Assembly (NCBI GenBank): GCA_025201705.1
Contig: MU616597.1
Coordinates: 24,919 to 88,918, forward strand
DNA: 64,000 nucleotides
Reading direction: 5' to 3'
Source: Dissophora ornata
Taxonomy: Eukaryota > Mortierellomycota > Mortierellomycetes > Mortierellales > Mortierellaceae
Shown here piece after piece: positions 35,801-46,104 of the stretch (the first letter of the stretch is position 1; every line of letters starts with the position of its first letter). The notes beneath the pieces were generated by a model. It made no database searches. It was not told where the DNA came from and saw only the letters and a list, made by a program, of their open reading frames with translations. Made by a program: the position numbers and the translations under genes.

Positions 35801-36212
35801 CTGACGGGTCTGTAGCGCCTTTGACTGTGTTACCGTCGCCAGTATTGTCATTGGCTTGCCTAGGAGGGGCCTGGATCGTCTGCCAGTATCCTGTCTCGAC
35901 GTCGAGCACGAAGTGGCAGTTGGTTAACTCGCGATTTTCAAGTCGGCCTCCAAAGCAGTGCATAGCTGAATCATTGACGAGGACGATCGCCGACCCCATC
36001 AAAGGCGGAGGGGGCGTCCCTTTCGTTGCCTTGGATGTGATCGCGAGTGCCTTCGTGGAGGGCTGCTGTTTATTAGCCTGTGGCATCTCTTTGTCTGCTG
36101 ACGAACTTTGTTGACCGAGCCCTGAATGTTGTGAGCTGTTGCTGTAGTGGTCGGCGTGAGAGTTATATGGGTCGTTGAGGGGACCCAGTGCTGGTCTTGC
36201 GATGGTGGTCAT
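32898..36212 (-). CDS. Kelch-repeat and BTB domain protein with polyQ tail, single exon, 1104 aa
   Basis: One uninterrupted frame. Residues about 65-330 and 430-550 carry Kelch-type beta-propeller blades (MHCFGGRLENRELTNC, SLILFGGMG with W at the blade end, LVVIGGTD with DLHTWEW, LIISGKAPTM). A BTB/POZ domain follows at about 565-700 (NDMHVASATGTLFDANSTVL, then IFLHYLYTGALP, typical of the BTB helix pair). The last 400 residues are disordered: proline runs, Gln/Met repeats at about 961-1014, Ser-rich and Lys-rich end. Kelch plus BTB in fungi recalls Ral2-type proteins that act with Ras in polarity, or Cul3 adaptors; neither is proven here. The start is the first ATG of the frame. Lack of introns is unusual beside its neighbours. 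Confidence 0.88.
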   Translation of the reverse strand: MTTIARPALGPLNDPYNSHADHYSNSSQHSGLGQQSSSADKEMPQANKQQPSTKALAITSKATKGTPPPPLMGSAIVLVNDSAMHCFGGRLENRELTNCHFVLDVETGYWQTIQAPPRQANDNTGDGNTVKGATDPSALFSLSLTTDPVNSITSSLSEALSMPRPRYFHTLNAYGTSLILFGGMGPVQANKGGEDSDNEGDQSGQLGALDDLHVYDIVTQRWQQKHPAHNEHRPRARWAHLATILDHYLVVIGGTDTVKAYVQDACVLDLHTWEWVASIKNIGQCGSYRTIAATGPSLQSSSEPTPSSHSFPSVSASLPQISSNLSWPATESGPIDAMASISQVLSGLISAPSSVASSQSTKSEMESSREAVQSGARKTSERLKSGELTPAFKAGKDMPSIYLYSNYNFQNLQRELKVITPQYARSPASAPAFTLADKSHALERRGHELPAGLRFPQGHVYQNQLILTGTLIISGKAPTMAVYAYNLPLDKWERLDTDTILQTGSWNRTLLHPATGTLLVFGHRDSNSEVDYSSRIQHHNHIMMINLQAYGFYERPVPSFLPTAQDLGNDLLMQSGLNDMHVASATGTLFDANSTVLAARWPAFSTMLLSPPYVTPLILVMPVPDEVIPIFLHYLYTGALPQNTPITPGIADYLLILARRYQLNGLHALSMDVLHQGVVVNPIRIYSSALIAGELGLQARAVGLAMNAPPSHAKGSRVSSQNAGLTSGADSLSPPPPPPPTTRKRISSQAYILDSGLSRNYSNKVPPPSSRPPVPPEKRRGPWHQSRDSVSTDGGMMGDSLQQQYNPDASLASNDQQQQDAVYMSSPESQQQRNKMRSPHTQITNNHASAFVSQPMSFSNAASLASTYESSQLPPQGPVRGSSQQHFQTHQTYSSPLSAVQQMGLISSHQQSGYARGGPGGDGASSVYGLDDDGASMYSSAGGNDLRAQQAKRRLQMQMQMQMQFDIDQQQHQEYLRQQQFLMGQQRLRDDEIMMQQQLQQQQQQRFIMKQQQQQQMGGPDYGMTPTNSSKSMKSGYPSSHMTTESTAETVSSQMSVGSGSNSGKAASVKSSSSEKEKKKGMLKKMKPPKPVKSGAELMRSAGF

Positions 36213-36934
36213 GATATGTGGAGAGGCGTTGAGGTGAGATGAGCCCTGAGGTGAGATGAGCGTTGAGGCGAGATGGAGTATTAGGCGATGGGGATGGCGG
36301 GCTGATGATGATCCTTGAAGATGATCACAAGTTATTCTAGACGGTGTTGAGTGGACCGTCCAGGGCGTGTGGAACGAATTAAACTAAAAAGTATTATAAA
36401 ATCTAGAAACCCGACGATCTAACTGAATGTGCGGACGTTGGAAAACAGGGTTGCGTTGGGGAGCAAGCAGAGAGACGGTAAGGAGTATGGACAGCAATCG
36501 TAATCCCGCGGTAGCAGACACCGTCAACTTGGTCAAGACAGCGAGCAGTAATGCTATTTCCTGGCGCTGGTGAGTCCCTGAAGTCAGATCGCGGAAAGAG
36601 GACAGTATTAGTTCGCTGTACGAGTCCAGACAGGCCTCATTGGACTGGAAGACTGACTATTCATTCGCCCTCCTCCGAAACCAGGAACCGACAATCATTG
36701 TCTGTGTCCTTCACTTACTCAGTAAGAGAGTCTCCTGGTCAGAGTAGACAAATACAGCCCTGGGGTAATACGTTTCCCAGAAAGTGGCAACCCCGGTCGG
36801 GATTGGTTTTGTTATGTAGTATGTACAAAGCTAAGGATGGGGTTGAATAATGCGATCCGGCACCGGTGTGTGAGGAATCGGTTGAAGAGAAGGGGGACGA
36901 CGAGATAAGGGTGGAAGGGCGATAGGGATGAATG

Positions 36935-37040
36935 TGGCGGAGGAGGAGGAGGAAGAGGAGGAGGAGGAGGAGAGTGAAGAGGGAGAGTGAAGAGGGAGGG
37001 GGGCGAAGGAGGGAATAGTTGTGGGGTGGAAGAGAAGAAA
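36935..37040 (-). promoter_or_regulatory. Pyrimidine-rich tract upstream of the Kelch/BTB gene
   Basis: GGA/GAG-rich on the plus strand, hence C/T-rich on the coding strand, about 720-830 bp upstream of the ATG. Confidence 0.4.
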
Positions 37041-38691
37041 GGAAAAGACAGGCGCAATGGACGAATGATCACAATTATTGAGCCTTCAGTATTTGAGAAA
37101 GTGAACAAACAATCCATTGACGGAGGCATAACTTAGGCGAGTTGCCTGCCTGCAACTGAAATGAACTCTACTCTTGCGCCAGGCTTGATCAGCAGAGATG
37201 GAGACAGAAGAGATGAAAATAAAATCATGGTTCATGAGGATTTTGTTATACTTTTGAGAACCTTGCTCGTCCCTCCTTCCTTCTTCCATTTCTTCTCTGC
37301 CTTCCGTGTTTGTCATCACCCTTCACTCAATCCTGAGGATCGCATGATAATAAACCGAGCACCAACTCGAACGTGCTCACCATGGCATGCGAATTCTCAG
37401 TAAGCTTCATTAAGTGAAAGGCGGTCAGTGACAGTTGGACCCTATTGAGGTGGGCTGTCTCTTGCGGCTCTGACCGTCAATGATGGACAACCCTGCATAA
37501 CGGGAATATACAAAAGTCTGCGTGTAGGCCAGCGAGGGACTCCATGCAAGTCTGGTTTAGTCTGTCGGTGCTCAATTAACCCGATGGTCTACGCGGGACT
37601 TGGCCATTTTTTTTTTTAATTCTGTGTTCAAGTATCTTATTTTATTTTACATCCCGGCCTCAGGGACGGCCTGGGTCCAGGAAAAGGCTCTCCGGAGTTG
37701 AGTTCTGTTCGCTGGGTGACAAGAGCAACAGGGCGCGGTCAGAGCCGGTGCGTGTGTTTTTGTTCTGTGGGTTGAGCGTGGAGGTAATGGTGGGGTGAGC
37801 GTGCAAAAACGATGCTCAACGCAGAAAATTGTCTTGTGCGTGCTTTTCCAGCTTGCTCGTGCGCCACAGTCCACTGTCTGTGGTTTGTGCTTTTATTTTT
37901 TTTTTCATTTTCATGTGGAGAATTATCATTTGAAAAAAAAAAAAAAAAAAAGACAACGCGACACGCTGTATGTTGAGAATCAGCGGACTAAGAAGCATGT
38001 ACTGTTCATGTACACTGCATGTCAGATAAACATCCATCGTGCATCTCTTTGACTGATGGAGATACGATGAAGCCGCATCGGGGCTCGGTGCCAATCTTAA
38101 TCGGACGACTCCCCTGCCAAGGAGCACACCCATCCCCTGATGTCATGCGGTTGGGGCATGGAGGCACAGTATGCCGCTTATTCGTGCTACAGCACAATGA
38201 GCTTGCTCGTGTCGGCGCTCGAGCTGACAGGCCGACAACGGCTGTCTTTCCTGTGTTCATGAGGGCATCCTGCCTGTCCCACTGATTGGATACGTGGATG
38301 CCTTTGCATTTATGTTTGTGTTTGTTTATTTGTTTATTTGTTTATCGTGCATACCTGCTATGTGTGCATCCAAGCAAACATTATAGCCTCCGTCTTTTTT
38401 AATATTTCTGATGTCCCCTCCGTCGTTCTCGGGCGCAACCACAGAGCCTCGCCCTCCTCGGGCAATATGTAGTCATGTCTATGGTCTGTCATGTGCCAAC
38501 AATAGGCTATCACCAACTGGGCCACCAGACCGCAGCTTGCGCAACTGCCACGGCAAACTTAGCGCATACTTTATATTTCTAATGCATGTACCTCTCGAAG
38601 CGGAGCTCTCCATGATGATGGGAAACAAGGGTATGTATTGCGACAATGTAATGCGTCATTCATTACTGCAACAATCGAGATACATGACATC

Positions 38692-38739
38692 GACATCGAG
38701 ATACGTCGACATCGAGATACGTCGACATCGAGATACATC
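38692..38739. repeat. Tandem repeat, 3 x 16 bp
   Basis: Three consecutive copies of GACATCGAGATACGTC, the third with one change (A for G at the 14th base). Confidence 0.9.
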
Positions 38740-39308
38740 GATCTTCCATCGTAATATTGAACAAATTTGACGCGCCTACGCCAACACGTAATTAATTTCA
38801 AGTCCAGACCTCAATGCTTTCTTCACCTCGTGCATGACGCAGCACACACAAGTATGCAAAATGTGTAGACGACATTATCTAGCTCGGCTGAGCATTCGGT
38901 TCCCGTGTGTCCGGTCTCTGAGATATACGAAATAATTTAACCGTGCTCCTGCGCATGGAAGGAACATGAGGAGCAGCAAACTACGCAGGCTGTGCTTTGG
39001 CAACTGGACGTGCGCACACTTTTGCTCTTGATCTCGCCCCCTGATTTTATATTTCTTCCTTAACACATTTTTCGATTTTAATATTAGTCGAGCGAAGCAT
39101 TGTGGCGTATCCCATCATCAAAGTGACGCGTAGAGCAGGTAGCCTAGTAGGGTATTTCAAATACGGTATATTACACCAGCATTGAAGACTCATCACCCGA
39201 ACCACGATCTGACGTACTTGGAACATTTAGTAGCCTCGCGCTTCGAATACTACGACTGCATGCCGATCTTGCTCATCCTAAGATTATTCCATATCTCAAT
39301 AAATTTGA

Positions 39309-39314
39309 TTTATT
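39309..39314 (-). terminator. Possible polyadenylation signal of the GTP cyclohydrolase II gene
   Basis: TTTATT on the plus strand, about 145 bases beyond the stop codon; AATAAA on the coding strand. Confidence 0.35.
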
Positions 39315-39457
39315 TTATTGTTCATCTATTACTGCAGAGAAATGGAGGGAAGAGAATATAATTACAAGCGAAAGGGATTAACGATAACGGCAAATTGAAA
39401 GAAGGACAAGGTATACACAAAGAAAAATTAGCGTCCCAACGCTTCCTTTTTCTTTCA

Positions 39458-40820
39458 TCATTTGCTCATGCTAGAAGGAATAGAGATCAGATGCCTCATC
39501 CTCTCGACTTTGACCTTCAGGTACTTGTCGAGTTCTTTGCCTCTGACAATCTTGTTCTCGACAGCACCCTCCTTGACCTCAAACTCTGCCTCCATGCCCT
39601 GCTCAATTGCCTCCCAGGACTTGGGCATCATTGGCACTCTCTCGACGACCTTGATCTGACTGTCCTTCTCGATCTGCTCAATCTTGTCGGGGTTGTTGGT
39701 CAAGAGGCGGATCTGATCCATACCGAGATCCTCGAGAATTGCCTGTGCGACCTCATAGGTGCGCTCGTCGGCTCCATGGTTCAGCATCAAGTTGGCCATC
39801 ACAGTGTCATATCCCAGATCTTGCAAGTTGTATGCTCTATTATTGATAGAAGCAGATCAGGGCAAAGGCTAGTGTGAGTACTTTGATTTTTGTGATGTGT
39901 GAGACCAAGAAGAAAAACAAAACGTGATGTGTTTTTTATCTTTACCTCAGTTTCTCGGCGAGGCCAATGCCGCGGCCCTCCTGCCGAAGGTAAACAACAA
40001 CCCCGGATCCCTCCGCCTTCATCAGACGGATCGCTTCATCCAATTGCTCGCCGCAATCGCAGCGGGCAGAGTGACCGATCTCTCCGGTGAAGCACTCTGA
40101 GTGGATTCGAGCAAGTGGAACCAATGGCGTATCTCTAGCCAATTGCACCGCTTCCGTTGACAATGGTCCAGTCGAGTAGCTGAACAAGTCAGGAGTAGCT
40201 CCATTTTGTTGCTGTTCCTCCGATACAGAGTTGCGCAGACGACCAGTGTACGCTCCTCGCTTCACTCGGTCCATCTCGGTCTCGTTCCATTGAACCCTAT
40301 CCAGACTCTTGCTTCGGATCGCATCACCAAAGACGAACGCCATATGTTCCTTCTTATCCTTTGAGTTCTCATAGATGTGCAAAAAGTATTCAGATCCGTC
40401 TGGGGTTGGGATTCGGGCTCTAGCTGTGCACCAGGCAATTGCTTCACTGATACTCTTTGTCTGTCCCTGTGCCAATGGTGGAGTTGAAGGGGGAGTGTTA
40501 TAGGAGGTAGCCGTTGAGGCAGTGGACGTGCTCGGGTTGGCAGAAGATGGAGCATCGATCTGAACTGAGGGACGACGGGGCACAGGTGTTTGCAAGAAGG
40601 AGGAGCTGTCTAGTTTGCCCTGGCGGACGTGGGTATCTGGTTGGTACTGATGGTGGTGGCTGTACTTGCTGCCGTGGTGGTTGTAGTGATGGGAGTGGTT
40701 GTGGGCGTGTGAGTGGCTCTTGAGGAAGAACGGACTCATGTGGTCGATAGCGTTCCTGGGAATGTAGTCGTCGTGTACAGAGGCAGGAGAGGCCTCAGTC
40801 ATGGAGATATCGCAGACCAT
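39458..40820 (-). CDS. RIB1: GTP cyclohydrolase II, riboflavin synthesis, 2 exons, 417 aa
   Basis: Exons 40820-39946 and 39836-39458; the junction codon is AGA. It converts GTP to 2,5-diamino-6-ribosylamino-4-pyrimidinone 5'-phosphate, formate and pyrophosphate, the first step of riboflavin (FMN/FAD) synthesis. The catalytic half has the zinc ligands C243, C254 and C256 (SECFTGE ... ARCDCGEQL), the [11 protein letters not shown] block next to them and, in exon 2, TNNPDK and the C-terminal substrate-binding part. The first 100 residues are not part of the enzyme fold: they are His/Asn/Tyr-rich (about 37-60) then Pro/Ser/Thr-rich. The ATG at 40820 is preferred; a further in-frame ATG at 40916 lies inside a tandem repeat and would add a biased hydrophobic stretch. 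Divergent from Cox6. Confidence 0.95.
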
Positions 40821-40862
40821 GGTAGATTGAGAGAGTGAGCACAGGACGGTCAAAGCAACAGT

Positions 40863-40937
40863 GTGGAGGAGAGAAAGAAAGTGGAGGAGAGATAGAAAAG
40901 TGGAGGAGAGATACAAAAGTGGAGGAGAGATAGAAAA
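40863..40937 (-). repeat. Four tandem 19-bp units in the RIB1 leader
   Basis: Plus-strand units GTGGAGGAGAGATAGAAAA at 40863 (18 bp variant), 40881, 40900 and 40919. Between the TATA box (41003) and the ATG (40820), so probably transcribed as a C/U-rich 5' leader. Confidence 0.85.
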
Positions 40938-41002
40938 GAGGAAAGAGAGAAAAGAGGAGGAGAGAGTGGAGGCAAGAGAAGGGAAAGAGGAGACGAGTTC
41001 TT

Positions 41003-41010
41003 TTATATAA
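41003..41010 (-). promoter_or_regulatory. TATA box of RIB1
   Basis: TTATATAA on the coding strand (extending to TATATAAAAG), about 185 bp upstream of the ATG, followed by the pyrimidine-rich repeat leader. Confidence 0.6.
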
Positions 41011-41590
41011 GCAGAGCGCAGCGACCACGGGCGGAAAGGAGCGATTCAGGAAAGTGGGATTGCGATGCAGGAGTGATCGAGAAGAGGGCGAGAGAGGTGA
41101 TCTTCCTTTTGTCCAGGCGCATTAATAATGAATTGATACCGGATTCGCTCATATTTGTCATGATCTGCGTGCTCCGTTAGTCATCGCCGTGTGCCTGATA
41201 TGCAATTGATGCGTTGTGGCGATCGGGCAGTAGCAAAAGTGTGATAAAAACGAGGTGGCCACCCTCTCTGCAGGCGCAATGGGCGTCTATATTTCTGGTT
41301 TTCACCTGGTCTCCCTCTCCCTCTCCCTCCTTCCTTGTTCCTCAACATGCAGCAGCTTCCCCGGAGAGGCATCCCTTCTGCCAGTCAAGAAAAATATGGT
41401 TTTTCCCACTCGCTGGCTTGTCCCATTGGTGGCTTTGCTTATCTTGATGAAACGTGACAGTGAAACTTCCAATCGCATGCGTTAACACTACGAAAAGACA
41501 ATGGCGAATCCGTACCGCTCCAAGGGGAAAACATCACGGGCATCATTCTAATCCTCTGCATTCACTCAATCCATCCCCCTGCAACCAACC

Positions 41591-42552
41591 ATGACCCGTC
41601 TTGCTACCATCTCCCGCCCCCTTGCTGCCGCTGCCCGTGTCCACGTCGCCCGCTCGGCCATTGCCACCCGCTCTGCTGTTCAGAGTACGTGAACTTTTAT
41701 TTTTTGTATTCCGAAAATATTAATTGATCGCCGGAATAAGCGTAAACAACTGCACTTCCTCAGCGCTGCATCGGGGGATAAGAAACAACCACACAAACCA
41801 GGACTTGTTCTTGATTGTGTTCCTGAAGACTTGCTGAAAGATGCGACAAGGAATAATCTATGGATGATCTTTGTGAATCGGGATCTCACTTTTGGTCGGA
41901 AAGATCGGATCTCGCAGCGAAAATAAACCTGCAATATTGAACGGAAATGTGCGGATCCTTGCTCACAGCATATCCCACGGAGGCCGAAATCGCATGGGAG
42001 CTATATCTACATTTGCAAATATTTCTGCACTAGTGGGCGTCCTGCGTCTCGGATTGTGTTGAAGAAACTCAGGAAGCAATTGATGACGGTAGCACGGAAT
42101 GCATGAATATCGGGAACAAGCAGCACAGGACCCACACCGAACACTAGCACGGCAAAATGACGTCTAAGAAGAAACCACTCCTAACAGCATGTCCCATATA
42201 TCTTCTATAACACAACAATCTAGTCCGCAACTACTCTTCAGATCACGGCGAGGAGTCCTTTGAGCACTTCACCGAGCGTTTCGTCAAGTTCTTTGACAAC
42301 GTTGATGACGTCTTTGAGCTCCAGCGTGGATTGAACAACGCTTTCGGTTACGATCTCGTCCCCTCGACCTCGGTCATTGCCGCTGCTCTCAAGGCCTCCA
42401 GACGCGTTGATGACTACGCTACCGCTGTCCGTGTCTTTGAGGGATTGAAGGTCAAGGCTGGATCGGATGCTCTCTACAAGCAGTACTTGGATGAGCTCGC
42501 CCCCCTCAAGACTGAGTTGGGTGTTCAGACCAAGGAGGAGCTCGGATTGTAA
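41591..42552 (+). CDS. COX6: Cytochrome c oxidase subunit Va (yeast Cox6), 2 exons, 140 aa
   Basis: Exons 41591-41684 and 42224-42552, separated by a 539-bp intron, the longest in this window. Residues 1-31 are a typical mitochondrial presequence (Arg/Ala-rich, no acidic residues). The mature part contains FVKFFDNVDDVFELQRGLNNAF and DYATAVRVFEGLKVK, the all-helical tetratricopeptide-like fold of COX5A/Cox6, a nuclear-encoded subunit of respiratory complex IV on the matrix side of the inner membrane. Length fits the family. An AATAAA shares its first base with the stop codon (42552-42557) and a second AATAAA lies at 42699-42704, the more likely working signal. The head-to-head gene is RIB1. 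Confidence 0.95.
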
Positions 42553-42698
42553 ATAAAAAGGAATCCAGCGTCTTCTCTTTTTTTTTTTTGTACTTTTGTT
42601 GTCTGCATTTTTTTGATCAGCGAAAAAAAAAAAAAAGAGAAGGAAGAATAACCAATCGTCAAGGATACAAACGACTAGAGAAAACATCGTAGTAACTC

Positions 42699-42704
42699 AA
42701 TAAA
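42699..42704 (+). terminator. Polyadenylation signal AATAAA of Cox6
   Basis: Exact AATAAA 147 bases after the Cox6 stop. A second copy overlaps the stop codon itself at 42552-42557. Confidence 0.5.
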
Positions 42705-44536
42705 TACATCCTTGGATAATTTACTTATACACATCGCTGCCTGCTCTTCCACTCTAGGATGTGACACTCCAATGGCCTAATAATGAGTCCATGAACCCAA
42801 GGATGGAAAGAACAATTATCGGTCGAACCTGCCGCGATTGCGTCTTAATATGCAATTAGACCTCATAATTGAGGTAGAGAGTTGCAAGGGAATGATGATC
42901 ATCACATACCAAAGCCCGAGATTACATCGCTGCAACTCAATTGGAAGTACGAGGGAGGCTATCGTACGTAGCCTTTTCGTCCCCAAAGGCGCGATTAATA
43001 GAGGCCAAGGTTAGTACGTTATAGTCATCACCCATAATATCCAATTGAGGCTTCACGATCCGCGAGCGTTACTCTCTGGCAGACCCCTGCCCTTCCGGGT
43101 CTCCCTCCCATCCCGGCAGATCCAACCCGTGGGGGATGTTGGCACCTCTCGGGAAACAGTCCCTCGACCTGGACAGGTCGTCAATTTCGTAGACAGTCCG
43201 CTTTGTGGTCCCACAGGACAGCACTGCTATTTCAAGGAGCATTTTGGGCCCAAAAACAAGGTCCAGTGTGTGCTTAAATATTCGAAGCAGTCCGGAGCCA
43301 TTTTTGCTCCTCAGAATCAATAGAAAGATCCGAGTAAACATGTCTGAGTTCCTCCCATACGCTCACAAGGCGTCTCTCCATGGGTGTGTTCGTCTACTTC
43401 CATTCGGAAGAAGTTGTCAAATATCCCTCTTCCACACCGAGTTCGTAAACATGCGGGCAAGGTACTATATGGGGGCAACATTCCATCTCACTTTACATCA
43501 AAAGAAAAAAAAAAAAAAACTCCTTTCATGACAAATTAACCAGCATGAATGGCTTTGGAGCGATGATATCCATGCTTGTTGTTATTTGAGCGTCTCGCGT
43601 GTTAAAAACCCTTTTCACCTCGCCAGGAGGGTCGCGCATCGCGTACATCGTCACGCGTCTGACTCCCGTGGTGGATAACTAATTTTAATACCCAAAGCCC
43701 TCTCTTCCGTGAACCCTTATACATCACTACACCCAAATGCTCTCACAGTGGTTGTATCTGAATATGAAGATGTCTTCCGGAACAGTTCTCGTGTTCTATC
43801 GCTGCATTTGAACCTCGCGGCAAGACCAGTGTTGTCAACTATTAGGGACCAACAATAGGCTTGTTATTTATTTCTGGCGAGCAATGACCTTTTCATCTCT
43901 TTGCTCCCAGTTCTATCTCGTCGTTTGTGTACCAGTGAATCAGGCGCTCTAGGTAGCCAGGTCAGTTACTACCAGAATCACACCATTGATGCTCTCGTCC
44001 TCACGTTCCTAGACGAGATCCAAACAGGCAGCACACCTGTGTCTCGACTTTGGTCACCACCTTTCCGATACCTTCTCTAGTTCCACCATCTTACGCTGTT
44101 CTAAAAAAACTCGCTCATGAATATCAAGAATTGTAATTCTCTCGCAGTTACGACTGCGTGTCAGGCAGTTGCGCAAAACATGGGATATAACACAAACAAG
44201 AAACCCTTTGGACTTGGGTCTGGAGGGTGGAAGGACACAGGACTACATCGCGTTTCTTCGAATTCTACACAACATGATTTCAGCGTTCACCTGTCCATGT
44301 TACATCCAAGGTGCACCGCAATATCCCTCGACTGATAAGACGTGGCACGATTGGACGACAGCTACACATTGGTCAGCAAGGATATGAGGGATAATCCTGG
44401 CACCTCTTTTTGTGCTAGATCTCAATCGGTATGCGGCAATTGTTGCGCGATCTAAACCTCGAGTTCTCGACTCAGAAGTTGCAAGAAATAAACCTGCTCT
44501 CTCTTTCACTAGGACATGTTCAATAGTTGAATGTAT

Positions 44537-44542
44537 TTTATT
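44537..44542 (-). terminator. Polyadenylation signal AATAAA of the uL2 gene
   Basis: TTTATT on the plus strand 23 bases beyond the stop; AATAAA on the coding strand. Confidence 0.5.
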
Positions 44543-44564
44543 AAAAGCAATTGTGGCTGCTGCT

Positions 44565-46104
44565 TTACTCCTTGAGCTTCTTGGAACCGCGGAGCAAACC
44601 GGTGCGGCGGGCAGCAATGAGACCAGACTTCTGACCGGGGACGGCATCGCGGGCAATGGTCGAGGCGTGACCAATGTGCTGATGGTTTCCTCCTCCTGTT
44701 AGTCACAAAAAAAAATATAGAACAGAGAAAGTGAGTATTTCATATTTCCAATTTTGTGGAGCAAATCTTCATTCTCGAAATAAACATGTAACATACCGTG
44801 GGGATGGTCGACGCTGTGTAAAGTGCAATCCAATGTGTAATAGTCATTGAAGAGTGAGAGAAGCAGCAAATGGGAATATGATTAGAAAAGACCTTCGCAA
44901 CTGATGTAAAAAAAAAAATAGACACACAATCTGATACGTACGGGTTCATAGCAACACCACGAGTCTTGGGCCACGAGTTGCGCTTGACGCGGTACTTGTG
45001 GTAAGCACGACCGGCCTTCAAGAGGGGCTTGTCAATACGACCGCCTCCGGCGACGATACCAACGGTGGCACGGGCAGTGGAGAAGACGACCTTCTTGGCA
45101 CCCGAGGGGAGCTTGATGCGGGTCTTGCCATCATCGGTGTTGTGGCCAATGACGGTAGCGTAACCACCGGAGGTGCGGGCAAGAGCACCACGGTCGCCGA
45201 CGGTCTCCTCGACGTTGCAGACAACGGTACCCTCGGGCATGGAGCCCAAAGGAAGGACGTTACCAATGTTCAAGGCAGCCTTCTTACCGCAGTAGATGAA
45301 CTGACCGGTGTAGGTACCCTCTAGAAGCACGCAGATCAAAAAGGAAATGATTAAGAGCGTTAGTATCAAATGTGGGAGATTCGACGACCAAGATTGGGTG
45401 AAAACTTCGAGATTGCGATAGCGTGCACTCACCAGTGGCAATGAAGGTCTCAGTGCGCATCTTGTATCTAAATAGTTTGAGAATGAACAGATGATGATTG
45501 TTCAATAACGGCTCTGTTCGCGGTCAATGGCTAGAGACAGCGTCTCGTTCGAGCAGGTTCATGATCCTGTATCGATCTTTGAAAGCTGTACCGAAATAGC
45601 GAGCCTTTCGCCGCATTTCTTTATCCACTTGAAAGATCGCATGGCAGCGACATTCATCACGACCTGTTGCGGACGTATACACACAGTTTGTTGGTGTAAA
45701 CTCTGGAGTCGAGGATGGAGGTGTTTGTCGAAAAATTGATTCGATTAGTCCTTGTCGTGCTCGTCCCGGACCATTGAGACTATCCTTGTAAATGCTCATC
45801 CTGTACTGCTAGTAAGCTCCACATGTATTCCATGCCCAGATATCTCGATAACACTGTTTCCTGTCTGATAATTGTCGCCCCATATTGGCTGCAGTATTTA
45901 CCTGTAGGGATCACGGAACTGGACCTTAGCGAGGGGGGCGCCACGACCGGGGTCGTGGATAACCTCCTTGACGATTCCACGAATGTAACCGGTACGCTCG
46001 GCGAAATCAAGGGAGCGCAACTTGGCGGCACCCTTGCGCAGGCGAGTGTGCGACTTGAAGATTCCTCCGGGACCCTTACGCTGAGCACGAATGACACGAC
46101 CCAT
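44565..46104 (-). CDS. RPL2: 60S ribosomal protein uL2 (L8), 5 exons, 254 aa
   Basis: Exons 46104-45902, 45467-45433 (35 nt), 45320-44942, 44813-44797 (17 nt), 44695-44565. The product begins [13 protein letters not shown] and ends in a Lys-rich tail, the normal eukaryotic form and length. Conserved blocks include [37 protein letters not shown] and [16 protein letters not shown]; the last, containing the His that reaches toward the peptidyl transferase centre in uL2, is read from the 17-nt exon and its two neighbours. It is a core large-subunit protein that supports 23S/25S rRNA domains and subunit joining. Short exons placed early are usual for ribosomal protein genes, but the 17-nt exon is exceptional. 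The first ATG after the upstream region was used. Confidence 0.97.

Larger units (their letters stand above)
36213..39457. other. Gene-poor stretch
   Basis: 3.2 kb with no supported gene. From 36213 to about 37060 it is the Kelch gene's upstream region, with a (GGA)n-rich tract at 36935-37040 that is C/T-rich on the coding strand. It also holds A19 at 37933-37951, GTTTATTT repeats at 38322-38345 and a 3 x 16 bp tandem repeat at 38692. Frames up to 119 codons overlap antisense frames and show no domain. Confidence 0.55.
40821..41590. promoter_or_regulatory. Divergent promoter region RIB1 / Cox6
   Basis: 770 bp between two head-to-head starts. The RIB1 side has a TATA and a C/T-rich repeat leader; the Cox6 side has a C/T-rich tract at 41308-41340. 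No gene in between. Confidence 0.5.
42553..44564. other. Intergenic stretch, nothing recognised
   Basis: 2 kb between Cox6 and uL2. Apart from Cox6 3' UTR it shows no protein domain, tRNA or rRNA. The part 43040-43340 is noticeably more G/C-rich than its surroundings and has open frames on both strands without recognisable content. A15 run near 43505. Confidence 0.5.

Noticed and set aside
37610..37951. T12...A19 bounded segment as a possible SINE
   Set aside because: No A/B box pair and no flanking duplication seen; homopolymer runs are frequent in this gene-poor part.
38006..38260. 84-codon Cys/Pro-rich minus-strand frame
   Set aside because: Antisense to another open frame (38019-38285) and without any recognised motif.
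40821..40916. Upstream ATG of the GTP cyclohydrolase II frame at 40916
   Set aside because: The added codons are the translation of a 19-bp tandem repeat and give a biased Leu/Ser/His peptide; the TATA at 41003 fits a leader that includes this part.
43009..43030. GGTTAGTAC, similar to part of a 5S rRNA box
   Set aside because: The surrounding 120 bases do not form the other conserved 5S parts.
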